Shown here piece after piece: positions 45,185-56,719 of a DNA stretch of 64,000 nt. A model generated the notes under the pieces. The model did no database searches, was not told the origin of the DNA, and saw only the letters and a program-made list of their open reading frames with translations. The position numbers and the translations under genes are program-made. The stretch's first letter is position 1. Each line of letters starts with the position of its first letter. Source of the DNA: Caenorhabditis elegans (Eukaryota > Nematoda > Chromadorea > Rhabditida > Rhabditidae); NCBI RefSeq assembly GCF_000002985.6, contig NC_003279.8, positions 12,586,001 to 12,650,000 of the forward strand. Direction: 5' to 3'.

Positions 45185-46555
45185 CTACGGTCTGTAAATC
45201 ACAGAAGTAAACCTTGCCGTAAAACCTGGGCCAACAATACTGGCATCTGATGTGAAAGTTACAAGCATGTTATTTCCAGTCGATGTATATGAAAATCCAC
45301 CTTTGATAGTACCACTGAGACGTGCTGCCAAAACTGGACTACTTGTCGTTTCGCCATCGTAAACGGTCACAAAATCACGTCCAGCCTCAAGTCTGAAATC
45401 ATAAAATACTAGAATTATCTTATATGATCCCAATGTGGACAGTGTATAAGTGCAGTTTGCATTGTTGAAGTAGTTTTCTGGGTAGTTTGGAGAGGTGATA
45501 ACTGCATTATTCATCAGTCGCCCTGCGTTGCAGTATGATGAACTTGGTGCCACAGTTGTTGGCGGTACAGCTGGGCATTGCACACCGGCTGGACGTTTGC
45601 ACACGTATTTATTATTGTCGACGCAGTTGTTACTGTACCACATTCCAGTCGGATAACCGTTGAACGCCGACATTTTCAAACAGTAATCAACTCGAGGAAA
45701 TATTGGATCGATGTCACTGTAGTCCCACGCAGAACGATCTAACCAGATGAGACTGGAGTCATGATGCCATACCGCTCCAATATAGTAATACCCTTCTGGC
45801 GCAAAGGTAGTAAGATATCGAGCTTCATTTGAAGAATGAATAGATGCAAGGTTTCCACAACTTTGTGCGCAAATTCCCTGTGCAGTTGAGAATGGTGCAT
45901 CAGCAGTACTGAATGTGTAGCAGTACCCGTTGTAGTTGTATTTGCAGCTATCTGAATTTTTGAAAGTTCACAAGATACGCTATCATGATACCTGCGATCG
46001 TTGTTGGTAGTTCACAAATATAAGAAATGCGCTGGCTTTCACAATTCTCGCTGAGCCATTTGCCAGTTAATACTCCTTGTGTAGAATAATACACACATTG
46101 ACCAAGTTCGACGATCGGAAAACCTGAAACACTGTGTGGTGTTTTAACAGAAAAATAAAACCAACCACTGGAAAAGTTGTTGTATGTGTGTGCCGAGCCA
46201 GTTTCATCATCCCAAAAACATTGGGAAGGATCACTTTCGAAGCAATACAATCCGAGCCATATTAATGTAGAACTTCCAGATCCAGCAATAGTCGCGATGG
46301 CTTGGTTATCCTAAAACCTTGACATGTGCTTATTCTAAAATTATGTAATCCACTTACAATATTATTTTTGGCCTGAACAAGAGTTGCTCCAAAACTACCA
46401 CATGATTTTTCAGCAGTTGTATGATTCACTGGGGTACTGAATAGTTTCAAGCATTTGTTGTTGATCAGTGTGAAACCATTTGTGCAAATTGGGGATGAGG
46501 TAACACAACTTGCAAGACAAACAGTGAATATTAGCAGAGCGGAAATTGTGTGCAT
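45185..46555 (-). CDS. Secreted C-type lectin/CUB protein, gene B (left), intact
   Basis: Exons 46358-46555, 46166-46310, 45992-46123 and 45185-45951 give 413 aa in consistent phase. Order: signal peptide (MHTISALLIFTVCLASCVTS), CTLD1 (CTNGFTLINNKCLKLF to CESQRISYICELP), CTLD2 (CKYNYNGYCYTFSTADAPF to NCVDNNKYVCKR), a short TTVAPSSS linker, then a complete CUB domain (CNAGRLMNNAVITSPNYP to FTARFTSVIYRP). The architecture is that of nematode clec proteins, many of them secreted and pathogen-responsive. Canonical EPN/WND calcium-sugar motifs are not evident, so sugar binding is unproven. The third intron is only 40 bp. Downstream on the same strand follow lectin gene A and the zinc-finger gene. 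Confidence 0.88.
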
Positions 46556-46665
46556 GGTGGGAAAAATGGGTATGATTCTTATCAAAAGTCATCAAGAAGT
46601 TTTTAGGCGGGCTTAGGAAGCCACTCGGTGCATATGAATTATGATAAGAATTTCAAATTGGTGAA
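46556..46665 (-). promoter_or_regulatory. Upstream element of lectin gene B (left)
   Basis: TGATAAGAATC lies at 46576-46586 and the conserved block GAAGCCACTCGGTGCATATG at about 46618-46637, next to a second TGATAAGAA on the other strand at 46642-46650. The layout is the same as for gene A. Confidence 0.65.
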
Positions 46666-46799
46666 CAATTAATAAACAAAATGATGTGATAGGCTAAAAC
46701 TCATTTACCGAAATTTCCAATAGATTATTTTTAAATGGATTCTTCAAATTCAAATTAGATCACTGCTGTGTACAACTGCCAGTTCAAAGGTTTTGTGTA

Positions 46800-47095
46800 G
46801 TATAATAGAACAGCTTCACGCTTGCTGGTCCACACCGTTCGCGACATTTTATCTCGCTAAACGCCGGCATCATCAGATAGTGATTCTCAAGAGAAAATAA
46901 CGGATCAATGTAATCCCCGGCTGAACATGTATTCAGTTGAGATTGATGGCATGTCTCTTTATCGCTCTACTATAGCAAGAACAGAGATCAAGCTTCATCT
47001 GATGAATGTTATATACTGTTTATTAATTACCTATCTGTTATAAATTCTTATCGTGATTCATATGCACCGAGTGGCTTCCTACGCCCGCCCTACTT
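46800..47095 (-). pseudogene. Remnant of a third lectin gene with an inverted promoter block
   Basis: 46850-47010 aligns imperfectly to the end of CTLD2 coding sequence of gene B (the GGATCAATGTAATCC and GATTGATGGCATG blocks). It is interrupted and cannot be translated. At 47041-47090 the conserved upstream block (TTCTTATCGTGATTCATATG, CACCGAGTGGCTTCC) appears in the opposite orientation to the remnant, so the locus was rearranged. Confidence 0.6.
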
Positions 47096-47584
47096 ATTAT
47101 TTATTATTTATTATTTATTTATTCATCATGGAAACAAAAAGAATATGATAAGAAAAACATAACCGGTTATGATATTTACACGTGTAGATGAATAAATTAA
47201 AATAAACTCGGCCCGACAGAGCGCGAGTTTAAGTGAGAGGGAAAGAGATCAGAATTTAGATATTTGACAATCAACAAGCAAAAGGAATTGTGATGGGGAG
47301 AGGAAAAAGCTAGAGTTGCGTACAATGCTATTCCATATTGGCACTACTTGGGAGAAAAAGATACGACATTTGGGATTTTTAAAGCATCGGACGACGAGAC
47401 GAGTTAGCAAGCGTAACAAAGTCACTGCTTTTTGGGAAGTGCGCTGCGCCGGTAAGAATTTTGTATAGAAGCAATAGTTGGGCTCTTAGGCGGAGAGAGC
47501 GGGCAGTCAGCTCACTCCGCTTATCACTGACCTACTTTTTTATCCTTCAGTTACTGATTGAAATCTATTCATTCGGTCTTTTTC

Positions 47585-48142
47585 GTCGCCTTGTGTTTGG
47601 TGACTTTTCTTGATTATTTTTTTTTCTACTTTTAAACTCTATTTTCTAACGGAAAATGGAAAATTTTTTGTGTATGATGAGGTAAGTTTTATATATATAC
47701 TTTCACATAGTGTCAGGCTGTCCCATCATGCGGGAATGTTTTGCCTAAAAATGTGACGTCAGCTTAACCATGTAAAATCAGTTGAGAACTCTGCGACTCC
47801 CGCATTTTCTCCCGCATCCATGTCGGTAACATTATTTTTGCAAGATTTGCTAAGACTTACCCGAAAGTGCTAATTTCAAAAATCCTAGTATAAAGCGATG
47901 GACTCAAATTTTAACTCAAATTTTACAGTTGTATTTTCAAGGAATATTGAATCCCAACTCAACAAATATGCACCAAGACGTAAGAGAGATCAAAGTAGAA
48001 GAGACAAAAAATGGGAACTTGGTAGGATTTTGAATAATTCAAAACTTTAAAAATTGATTGAATAATTGACAAAATTATGACAATTTCAAAGTATGAAATT
48101 TCAAAAAAAAAAACAGTTCAAATACATTTTTTTTGAAGACCA
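47585..48142. other. 558-bp unique spacer of the giant inverted repeat
   Basis: It includes a partial MITE (47704-47820) of the family seen at 37384, 59519 and 60153. Two short coding-like pieces on the plus strand are in compatible phase: MENFLCMMR ending at a GTAAGT donor (about 47656-47681), and NIESQLNKYAPRRKRDQSRR (about 47943-48019). The acceptor TTTTCAAG is poor, so a gene here is speculative. Confidence 0.5.
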
Positions 48143-48631
48143 GAAAAAGACCGAATGAATAGATTTCAATCAGTATCTGAAGGATAAAAAAGTAGGTCAG
48201 TGATAAGCGGAGTGAGCTGACTGCCCGCTCTCTCCGCCTAAGAGCCCAACTATTGCTTCTATACAAAATTCTTACCGGCGCAGCGCACTTCCCAAAAAGC
48301 AGTGACTTTGTTACGCTTGCTAACTCGTCTCGTCGTCCGATGCTTTAAAAATCCCAAATGTCGTATCTTTTTCTCCCAAGTAGTGCCAATATGGAATAGC
48401 ATTGTACGCAACTCTAGCTTTTTCCTCTCCCCATCACAATTCCTTTTGCTTGTTGATTGTCAAATATCTAAATTCTGATCTCTTTCCCTCTCACTTAAAC
48501 TCGCGCTCTGTCGGGCCGAGTTTATTTTAATTTATTCATCTACACGTGTAAATATCATAACCGGTTATGTTTTTCTTATCATATTCTTTTTGTTTCCATG
48601 ATGAATAAATAAATAATAAATAATAAATAAT

Positions 48632-48927
48632 AAGTAGGGCGGGCGTAGGAAGCCACTCGGTGCATATGAATCACGATAAGAATTTATAACAGATAGGTAA
48701 TTAATAAACAGTATATAACATTCATCAGATGAAGCTTGATCTCTGTTCTTGCTATAGTAGAGCGATAAAGAGACATGCCATCAATCTCAACTGAATACAT
48801 GTTCAGCCGGGGATTACATTGATCCGTTATTTTCTCTTGAGAATCACTATCTGATGATGCCGGCGTTTAGCGAGATAAAATGTCGCGAACGGTGTGGACC
48901 AGCAAGCGTGAAGCTGTTCTATTATAC
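48632..48927 (+). pseudogene. Lectin gene remnant, mirror copy
   Basis: Mirror image of 46800-47095, with the same decayed CTLD segment and inverted promoter block. Confidence 0.6.
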
Positions 48928-49061
48928 TACACAAAACCTTTGAACTGGCAGTTGTACACAGCAGTGATCTAATTTGAATTTGAAGAATCCATTTAAAAAT
49001 AATCTATTGGAAATTTCGGTAAATGAGTTTTAGCCTATCACATCATTTTGTTTATTAATTG

Positions 49062-49171
49062 TTCACCAATTTGAAATTCTTATCATAATTCATATGCACC
49101 GAGTGGCTTCCTAAGCCCGCCTAAAAACTTCTTGATGACTTTTGATAAGAATCATACCCATTTTTCCCACC
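49062..49171 (+). promoter_or_regulatory. Upstream element of lectin gene B (right)
   Basis: Mirror image of the left element. Two TGATAAG sites flank CATATGCACCGAGTGGCTTC. Confidence 0.65.
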
Positions 49172-50542
49172 ATGCACACAATTTCCGCTCTGCTAATATT
49201 CACTGTTTGTCTTGCAAGTTGTGTTACCTCATCCCCAATTTGCACAAATGGTTTCACACTGATCAACAACAAATGCTTGAAACTATTCAGTACCCCAGTG
49301 AATCATACAACTGCTGAAAAATCATGTGGTAGTTTTGGAGCAACTCTTGTTCAGGCCAAAAATAATATTGTAAGTGGATTACATAATTTTAGAATAAGCA
49401 CATGTCAAGGTTTTAGGATAACCAAGCCATCGCGACTATTGCTGGATCTGGAAGTTCTACATTAATATGGCTCGGATTGTATTGCTTCGAAAGTGATCCT
49501 TCCCAATGTTTTTGGGATGATGAAACTGGCTCGGCACACACATACAACAACTTTTCCAGTGGTTGGTTTTATTTTTCTGTTAAAACACCACACAGTGTTT
49601 CAGGTTTTCCGATCGTCGAACTTGGTCAATGTGTGTATTATTCTACACAAGGAGTATTAACTGGCAAATGGCTCAGCGAGAATTGTGAAAGCCAGCGCAT
49701 TTCTTATATTTGTGAACTACCAACAACGATCGCAGGTATCATGATAGCGTATCTTGTGAACTTTCAAAAATTCAGATAGCTGCAAATACAACTACAACGG
49801 GTACTGCTACACATTCAGTACTGCTGATGCACCATTCTCAACTGCACAGGGAATTTGCGCACAAAGTTGTGGAAACCTTGCATCTATTCATTCTTCAAAT
49901 GAAGCTCGATATCTTACTACCTTTGCGCCAGAAGGGTATTACTATATTGGAGCGGTATGGCATCATGACTCCAGTCTCATCTGGTTAGATCGTTCTGCGT
50001 GGGACTACAGTGACATCGATCCAATATTTCCTCGAGTTGATTACTGTTTGAAAATGTCGGCGTTCAACGGTTATCCGACTGGAATGTGGTACAGTAACAA
50101 CTGCGTCGACAATAATAAATACGTGTGCAAACGTCCAGCCGGTGTGCAATGCCCAGCTGTACCGCCAACAACTGTGGCACCAAGTTCATCATACTGCAAC
50201 GCAGGGCGACTGATGAATAATGCAGTTATCACCTCTCCAAACTACCCAGAAAACTACTTCAACAATGCAAACTGCACTTATACACTGTCCACATTGGGAT
50301 CATATAAGATAATTCTAGTATTTTATGATTTCAGACTTGAGGCTGGACGTGATTTTGTGACCGTTTACGATGGCGAAACGACAAGTAGTCCAGTTTTGGC
50401 AGCACGTCTCAGTGGTACTATCAAAGGTGGATTTTCATATACATCGACTGGAAATAACATGCTTGTAACTTTCACATCAGATGCCAGTATTGTTGGCCCA
50501 GGTTTTACGGCAAGGTTTACTTCTGTGATTTACAGACCGTAG
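49172..50542 (+). CDS. Secreted C-type lectin/CUB protein, gene B (right), intact
   Basis: Exons 49172-49369, 49417-49561, 49604-49735 and 49776-50542. It encodes the same 413-residue product as the left copy, as far as the translations show: signal peptide, two C-type lectin domains, CUB. The upstream block and 3' flank (TTCAATAAATAAGC near 50609) are also duplicated, so both copies should be expressed from equivalent promoters. Being identical, the two copies cannot be told apart by short reads. Divergently oriented from the left copy, 2.6 kb away. Confidence 0.88.
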
Positions 50543-51025
50543 AACTATTTGAAAACATATACTTTTTGTTTATTAATTCCACCATTTTGCTTTTGCATTC
50601 CACGTGTTCAATAAATAAGCTCACTATTATTTCAATTCATTATGTACAAAAATTGGGGAATATCCATATGTATAACAGGTCTGGAACAGGCTAATTTTTA
50701 TTCATCATGCTACAGACGAATTCAGTTTTGTTTGTCCCATTGTCTAGAATGTGACCGAGTATTCAATAACTCGGTAAGCGTCTTCTCACAATCCGTGCTA
50801 TCGGCGTTTAGTTGATTAAAAAAAACAGTATATTAGTTAGAAGTTGAACAAACCATTCTGATAATTTTATATTAACATGATTTTTAGCCTTTCACATCAT
50901 TTTGTTTATTAATGGTTCACCAGTTGAAAATTCTTATCATGATTCAATATGCACCGAGTGGCTTCCAAAGACCGCCTCGAAACTACTTTATGACTTTTGA
51001 TAAGAATCATACCCCTTTTCCCACC

Positions 51026-52418
51026 ATGCAAACAATTTCCGCTCTGCTAATTTTGACTCTTTATCTTGCAAATTGTGTTACTTCATCCCCAATTTGCACA
51101 AATGGGTTCACACTAATTAACAACAAGTGCTTGAAACTTTTCAATACTCCAGTCAATCATAGAACTGCTGAAAGATCTTGTAGTAGCTTTGGAGCAACAC
51201 TTGTTCAGGTCAAAGATTATCGCGTAAGTACAATTTGCCCACAATTTTATGATTTTCCAAAGTCGAGGTTACAGGATAATCAAGCAATTGCGACTATTGC
51301 GGGATCTGGAAGTTCTACATTAATATGGATTGGATTATCTTGTTTTGAAAGTGATCCTTCGCAGTGTTTATGGGATGATGGATCTGAATCGGCACAAAGA
51401 TACAACAACTTTTCCAGTGGTTTGGTTTTATTTATTTGATTTGAGAAAAAAAAACAACTATTCAGTGTTTTAGGTTTTCCAATTGTCGAACTTGGGCAAT
51501 GTGTTTATTATTCTACGCAGGGAGCACTAACTGGCAAATGGCTCAGCGAGGATTGTGAAAGCCAGCGTGTAGCTTATATTTGTGAACTACCAACAACGAT
51601 TGCAGGTATCATGATAACGTGTCTTGTGAATGTCCAGAACTTCCAGATAGCTGCACTTACAACTACAACGGGTACTGCTACACATTCAGCACGGCTGATG
51701 CACCATTTACTACTGCACAGGGAATTTGCGCAAAAAGCTGTGGAAGCCTTGTGTCAATACATTCTTCAAATGAAGCTCAATATATCACCACCTTTGCGCC
51801 AGAAGGTTTTCACTATATTGGAGCGATATGGAATCATAACTCAAGTCTCAACTGGGTAGATGGTTCTGCGTGGGACTACAGTAAAATTGATCCAACATCT
51901 CCTCGAATAGATTATTGTTTGAAAATGTCGGTGTTTAACGGTTCTCCGACCGGCTTATGGTACAGTGACAACTGTATCGACAATAGGAAGTACGTGTGCA
52001 AGCGTGAGGCTGGTGTGCAGTGCCCAACTGTACCACCAACATCTGTGACACCAATTTCTTCAAACTCATCAAACTGCAACGCAGGGCGACTAATGGATAA
52101 TGCAGTTATCACCACTCCGAATTATCCAGAAAACTACTTCAACAATGAGAGATGTACTTATCAGCTTTCCACATTGGGGCCAAACAGGGTTTTTCTACAA
52201 TTTAATTTTTCATCGTTGAATTGAACAATGATATGGTGATCGTCTACGATGGTGAAACGATAAACAGTCCAGTTTTGGGACGTCTCAGTGGTACTATAAG
52301 AGCTCCGTTTTCATATACATCAACTGGAAATAACATGCTTGTAACGTTCACGTCAGATGAGAGAACCACTTTCCCAGGTTTCACGGCAAAGTTTACTTCT
52401 GTTATCTATAGACCATAG
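51026..52418 (+). pseudogene. C-type lectin/CUB gene A (right), frameshifted in the CUB domain
   Basis: Exons 51026-51223, 51275-51419, 51474-51605 and 51647-52224. The same TGA (52222-52224) truncates CUB, and the out-of-frame remainder extends to 52418. Because both arms carry the shift, it predates the duplication or was spread by gene conversion. Confidence 0.8.
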
Positions 52419-52669
52419 AACTTTTTAAAGATCATGCTACCCTTGTATTTCATTCGTTGAATAAATATTTTCAGTTTAATTCATTCCAAAACTTTATTTT
52501 TGAAAAAAGTGCACCTCGACAGGGAGGAGTTTAAACTGTACTGAAACTCAACTTTTTCTGTGAAAAATCTATTCCAATTCCTGCGAAACAAACATCTTAT
52601 CTGGAATTTTTAATCTTAATTTTCTTTCAATAATATTTTTTCCGAAGAAAAGTGTGACTTTCCAATTAG

Positions 52670-54478
52670 ATGAAACTGCAAGATAAGTTCACCATTTCTC
52701 GAAAGCTACCGAAATTTTCCCCCGCAAAAATGGATGACGCCACCGAACAGGAGGTGTTCAACCGAATGCAGATGACACAATTCGAGGAGAAGCGCTTCGA
52801 GTTGGTGGTTATAAGGGCAGAGGATACGGTAGTTGTCGAGCCGTTGAGACAGGTACTAGGGGTACTTTAGAGGTACTCTAGAAGTGTTTTGGGGTTATAG
52901 TAGGGGTACTGTAGGGGTACTGTAGAGGTAGTGTGATGGTAGTGTAGGAATAATGTAGAGACACTAAAGGCTACTCTGGGATACTGTGAGCCAGATGTAG
53001 GGATGCTGTAGAGGTAGTTTAAGGCTACTGTAGGGATACTGTATAGGTACTGTTGCAATACCGTAGTAGGTCTGTGATTCTTGTGTAGGGGTTTTGTAGG
53101 GTTACGGTAAGCTACTGCAGAAATGCTCAGCGGGATAGTGAGAGTACTGTGAAATTACTGTAGGGTTACTGTAGGGTTACTGTAGGATAATTGTAGCGGT
53201 ACTGTAGGATGACTCTAGGGGTATTGTAGACAAACTCCTAACTTTTAAAACGTTTTTTCCAGCGTGAAACTTGCCCGAAATGCCACCAAATACTCAGCTC
53301 GGAGCTCTCCCGTCTATGGCACCAATTTGTCCATATGGATGCATATAACGGATTTCTAGATGGAAAATTTCAGATTCAGCTACCAGATTTTGAATTTGTG
53401 CGTTCAAATGTTTTTGTTAAACTTATAAAATCTAGTAAAACTAGTGATGTCATTAGGTGGATTCGAACCACGGTGTTGAGATTAATATGCTGTCCAAAAT
53501 CTCACTGCGCCACTTGGATATTTTGAAAATTTGTTTGCAATTTTCTTGATTTTCAGGTAATTCCCTGTCCATTTTCCACGTGTAGCCTACTATTTTTGGA
53601 CCTCATTGATGCGAGATTCCATTACCTCCTGGAGCACCAATCCTGCCAACTATTTTGCTGTGGAGTACGGTTTTCAGACTATAAGACTGCTTTGGAGCAT
53701 TTACAAGGAACTGGATCTGTTGAAACAGAAGCTTGGGATCAGCAGAAACATTTTTTGAAGGTTGGGAAATTTTTATTTAGAAAAAATAAATCAAGGAAAA
53801 AATTTTTGCTCCAAATTTCAGCCAGTTTACATCTGCAACTGTTGCAATCGTACTTGGTCGTCACGTAGCGAGTACGTGGCACATTTACACGGCCGGGATC
53901 ATATGTGCCCGGATCCGGTGTGCAAGTACATTTTTGAAACTAATGAGAAGTGTATCCGACACTTTTTTGAGCAGCATTATGTGAGTTTTCATTGGGAATT
54001 TGTATTTTAAAATTTGGAAAAGCTGGGAATCTGAAAAATTTAAAGCTTTTTAGCCTGAAAATTTTCTGAAGAAACTTGTTAGGAAATAAGTTTTCGTGAG
54101 ACCCAAAATTTTCTCAGAATTCTTGTTTGAAAAGTTTCAAACTTCCATAACTCATCTAATTTGTAAGCTTTTTTCTAGTTTTTTTTTGACTCAAAATACT
54201 CCAAAAAATTCAATTTATTTTATTTTTAAAAATCAAGTTTTCAGAAACACCTATTCCTAGACTCCAGGCACCTACTTCTCAACTACAAGTACTTTTTGCG
54301 CTACCAGGAGAAGCAGGAGGAACGAGCATATGTTGGGCTCTTTTTTCAGAGTTTTTCCTTTATTTTTGTTAAATTTCAGGGATCATATGTGTGTACCACA
54401 TGTCAACGCCGATTTCGGGACAACAAGGGGTTTCAGAGCCACGTGGCAAGCCAGAATTGTGAATTTTTTGATAGAAAA
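52670..54478 (+). pseudogene. C2H2 zinc-finger gene, 3'-truncated copy
   Basis: Exons mirror the left gene: 52670-52852, 53263-53397, 53557-53760, 53822-53980, 54245-54331 and 54380 onward. The inverted repeat ends exactly where exon 6 should splice, so its donor and exons 7-8 are lost. The frame reads on into unrelated DNA (KIMIEKSPSIQTIKTIHQTV) until a possible new donor (AAAG|GTATGT) at about 54597. If transcribed, it would make a chimeric product with the same zinc fingers but a new tail. Confidence 0.8.
53450..53521 (-). ncRNA. tRNA-like element in the zinc-finger intron (right)
   Basis: Mirror copy of 42206-42277. Confidence 0.6.
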
Positions 54479-54599
54479 ATCATGATAGAAAAATCACCAT
54501 CCATCCAGACCATAAAGACCATCCACCAGACAGTCGGTTTTACCCTGGAAATATTGATTTATAACGATACGTTTGAAGAAAAAAGAAACATATTAAAGG

Positions 54600-55270
54600 T
54601 ATGTAATCAGGTATCATTTTAACCCAGTAAAAATATTCAAGATATAAAATAAAAATTCAAATATGACAGATTTAATTAATTATTTATTGTAAGATATACT
54701 AAATATTAAAAAAAAACAATTATGTTAGTTATAATAATCAAATTTTTTCTTCCGTGACTCGATAGAGAAGAAGGAATGTGTCGGACCCGTATATTGATAT
54801 TTGCTGAAATAATGAACAATTGTATTATCGAAAATGTACCATTTAAGACTTTTAGTTTTCTATTACAGCCTACTGCGCGGTTTGAATTTTTTTTTTCAAA
54901 TTCTTACCTGATTTTTAAATATTGGGCTAATAAGAACAACTTACTCCAGTGTAATGGCTGTAACATTGTTTTTCAACCCTTTTGACATGATTTGTACCAC
55001 TTGAATTTATGTTCCTGTAAAATCAAATACTCTGTTAGGATTTTCTTTCAATTGTGATTTAATTGAAGACCCAATTGGCCTTAGAGGTCTTAATTAGATG
55101 AAGTCACAGATTATCTTTCTGACAAGGGAACTATTTTCCCTGCTCCAAATCATTCTATACAATATACTTACGGATAGGCTTTTTCGACGTCAGCTAATAT
55201 GAAAATCGAAGTAAGTGAGAACTCCAAACACTGTCTGGCAATATCGCTGGTCCTTGGTCTATGAGTGTTC
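54600..55270. other. Sequence beyond the duplication break, no supported gene
   Basis: AT-rich. A plus-strand ORF after a TATTACAG acceptor-like site (about 54869-54985) contains LLQCNGCNIVFQPF, but no joining exon is clear. Confidence 0.35.
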
Positions 55271-55505
55271 TAAGATCACAGTGTGCCGATCCATCTATGA
55301 CTACTCTACCGTTTTTAATCGTTGGTCGTAGTTAAGGATTTTGGCAAACTCCTCTTGCCAATCGTCACCGTGAGAAATTTCAGAAGGTCTCTGAAAATTC
55401 AGCAGTTTTTTTGCAGAAGTTAACATGTAAACAAACTTACAGTTTAATAAAAAGCAAGAAAAAATTGGAGAGCATCACACAAACGCCCATAGGCTTGAAC
55501 CCTAA
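55270..55505 (-). pseudogene. Short-exon repeat unit 1
   Basis: The exon near 55440-55502 reads QAYGRLCDALQFF in one frame and MGVCVMLSNFFLLFIKL in another. It is followed after an intron by a coding-like exon (PSEISHGDDWQEEFAKILNY, about 55295-55392). Two homologous short exons lie at about 56860-56905 and 58240-58305. Phase problems and stops make this unit look decayed. No family recognised. Confidence 0.4.
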
Positions 55506-55796
55506 AATTATGGATTAGAAAGGAGCAATTCAAAATAAAATTATTTGTGAGATAAGTTCAGAGCTAGTATACTGTAGAAACACAAAAAGAAAGAAACAAA
55601 ATAACTGTATAAACATTTATTAATTTCATGTAATGATTGGTCGATGCACCATAAAGAAATTTCCTCAACGATTACTCCGATTACATCCTGAAAAAAAATC
55701 ATGTTTTAAACTTAAACAAAGATAAAAATTGCAAGATTTCCACATTTTCTACACAGCTACCAAGGAAAGTATAAGAATGACAGCGTGTTTATCTTA

Positions 55797-56330
55797 CTAA
55801 CTTAAGTGTGTAGAATAAAGTTTGTAGTTTTGTATGATGTCGTTCTGCGGCAATCGGGGCACCGGAAAGTTCCATCGAATAATTTCGAATAAATTCCGTA
55901 GACGAACCGAGTCCACTTTCTTCTTCATCAGTTCATACCGCATGCTTGCAATTTCCTTATTTGAATGTTGCATTATGATAAAATTTGCAAAGTTTAGGAA
56001 ATTCGAGTTTCGAGTATACATGGCCGACGGATGAAAAGTGACGCCTCCTGCAATTTTGACTGATTGAACTCCATGCGCATGCTGTGGTACTCGATTATAT
56101 CGAATGCTGGCCGTTGCGTATCTTGCGTTGATCTGAAATATACAATTAATTATTGATCAAGAAAGACGGTTCACTTACCGTAATCATCTGATTTGCATAA
56201 GTTTTGACAAAAATTTTTTAGCCAGCATCCGATTGAAACATCGCAAACATTCGGAGTGACCACATTCAGTAATTCTGGCAATGATGTTAACTCCATCGTA
56301 CGACTCTGTGCAAATCTTACATGTCTGGAA
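55797..56330 (-). pseudogene. RING-finger gene fragment
   Basis: The exon 56174-56325 encodes the first half of a RING domain (CKICTESYDGVNIIARITEC, then GHSECLRCF). After an A6T5 run the frame hits TGA. Removing one base there would restore an open frame to the GTAAGT donor, which suggests an indel. The next exon (55797-56132, starting INARYATASIRYNRVPQH) ends in RWNFPVPRLPQN with a stop before 55797; this may be the degraded second half of the domain. RING domains recruit E2 enzymes in ubiquitin ligation. Confidence 0.55.
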
Positions 56331-56416
56331 AGTTTAGAGAGTTTCAGCCAATAAGGTTTTGAAGAGGCTCAACGATTCTGTACACTCCGGCCACGAGAGT
56401 TGTCATGAGGGGAAAT

Positions 56417-56660
56417 TTAAATCTCTGGAACTCCGCATACAGAAGTATGATGATTTTCACTCTTGCAATAGTAGCACGTCGCTTGTAGGTGGGGACGACA
56501 TGGCTTCTGCAGGCACTTTGTGCACAAGTTGTGCAAGAATTTCTTCCGTTCTTCCGTGGTTTTGACCAGACCGCACATATTGGATGGATGGGTTCGGGTG
56601 CAAAAGGCGCATGGGTGTCTTCCACAATCTTTTGTAGCGTAATATCTTCTGAACTTAAAA
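56417..56660 (-). pseudogene. Zinc-knuckle exon resembling BEL/Pao-type gag, retroelement-derived
   Basis: After a TTAAGTTCAG acceptor the frame reads CAFCTRTHPSNMCG, TEERKKFLHNLCTKC, then CYYCKSENHHTSVCG and a stop. The CxxC...HxxxxC, LCxKCL, CxxC..HHTSxC series is characteristic of gag-like proteins of BEL/Pao retroelements (Cer elements in worms). Pol, protease or LTRs are not seen nearby, so this is a solitary fragment or a domesticated exon. Confidence 0.6.
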
Positions 56661-56719
56661 AAATGTATTGCATTCGAAATTGAAGTTTTTCTTTTTTTAA
56701 TCATTCAATAAAATGCAGT

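Larger units (their letters stand above)
41250..47584 (+). repeat. Left arm of a giant inverted repeat
   Basis: Position x in this arm mirrors 95727 minus x in the right arm (48143-54477). All long ORFs in the two arms translate identically, apart from single changes in the zinc-finger gene (N/S in WSSRxEYV; L/S in FQGxYV), and I saw one base difference near the inner edge (TTACTG versus ATACTG). The arm length is 6,335 bp. The outer break falls at the exon 6 donor of the zinc-finger gene; the inner break follows CATTCGGTCTTTTTC. Confidence 0.95.
48143..54477 (-). repeat. Right arm of the giant inverted repeat
   Basis: Reverse complement of 41250-47584. Beyond 54477 the sequence diverges abruptly (AATCATGATAGAAAAATCAC), whereas the left side continues with the zinc-finger intron 6. 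Confidence 0.95.
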
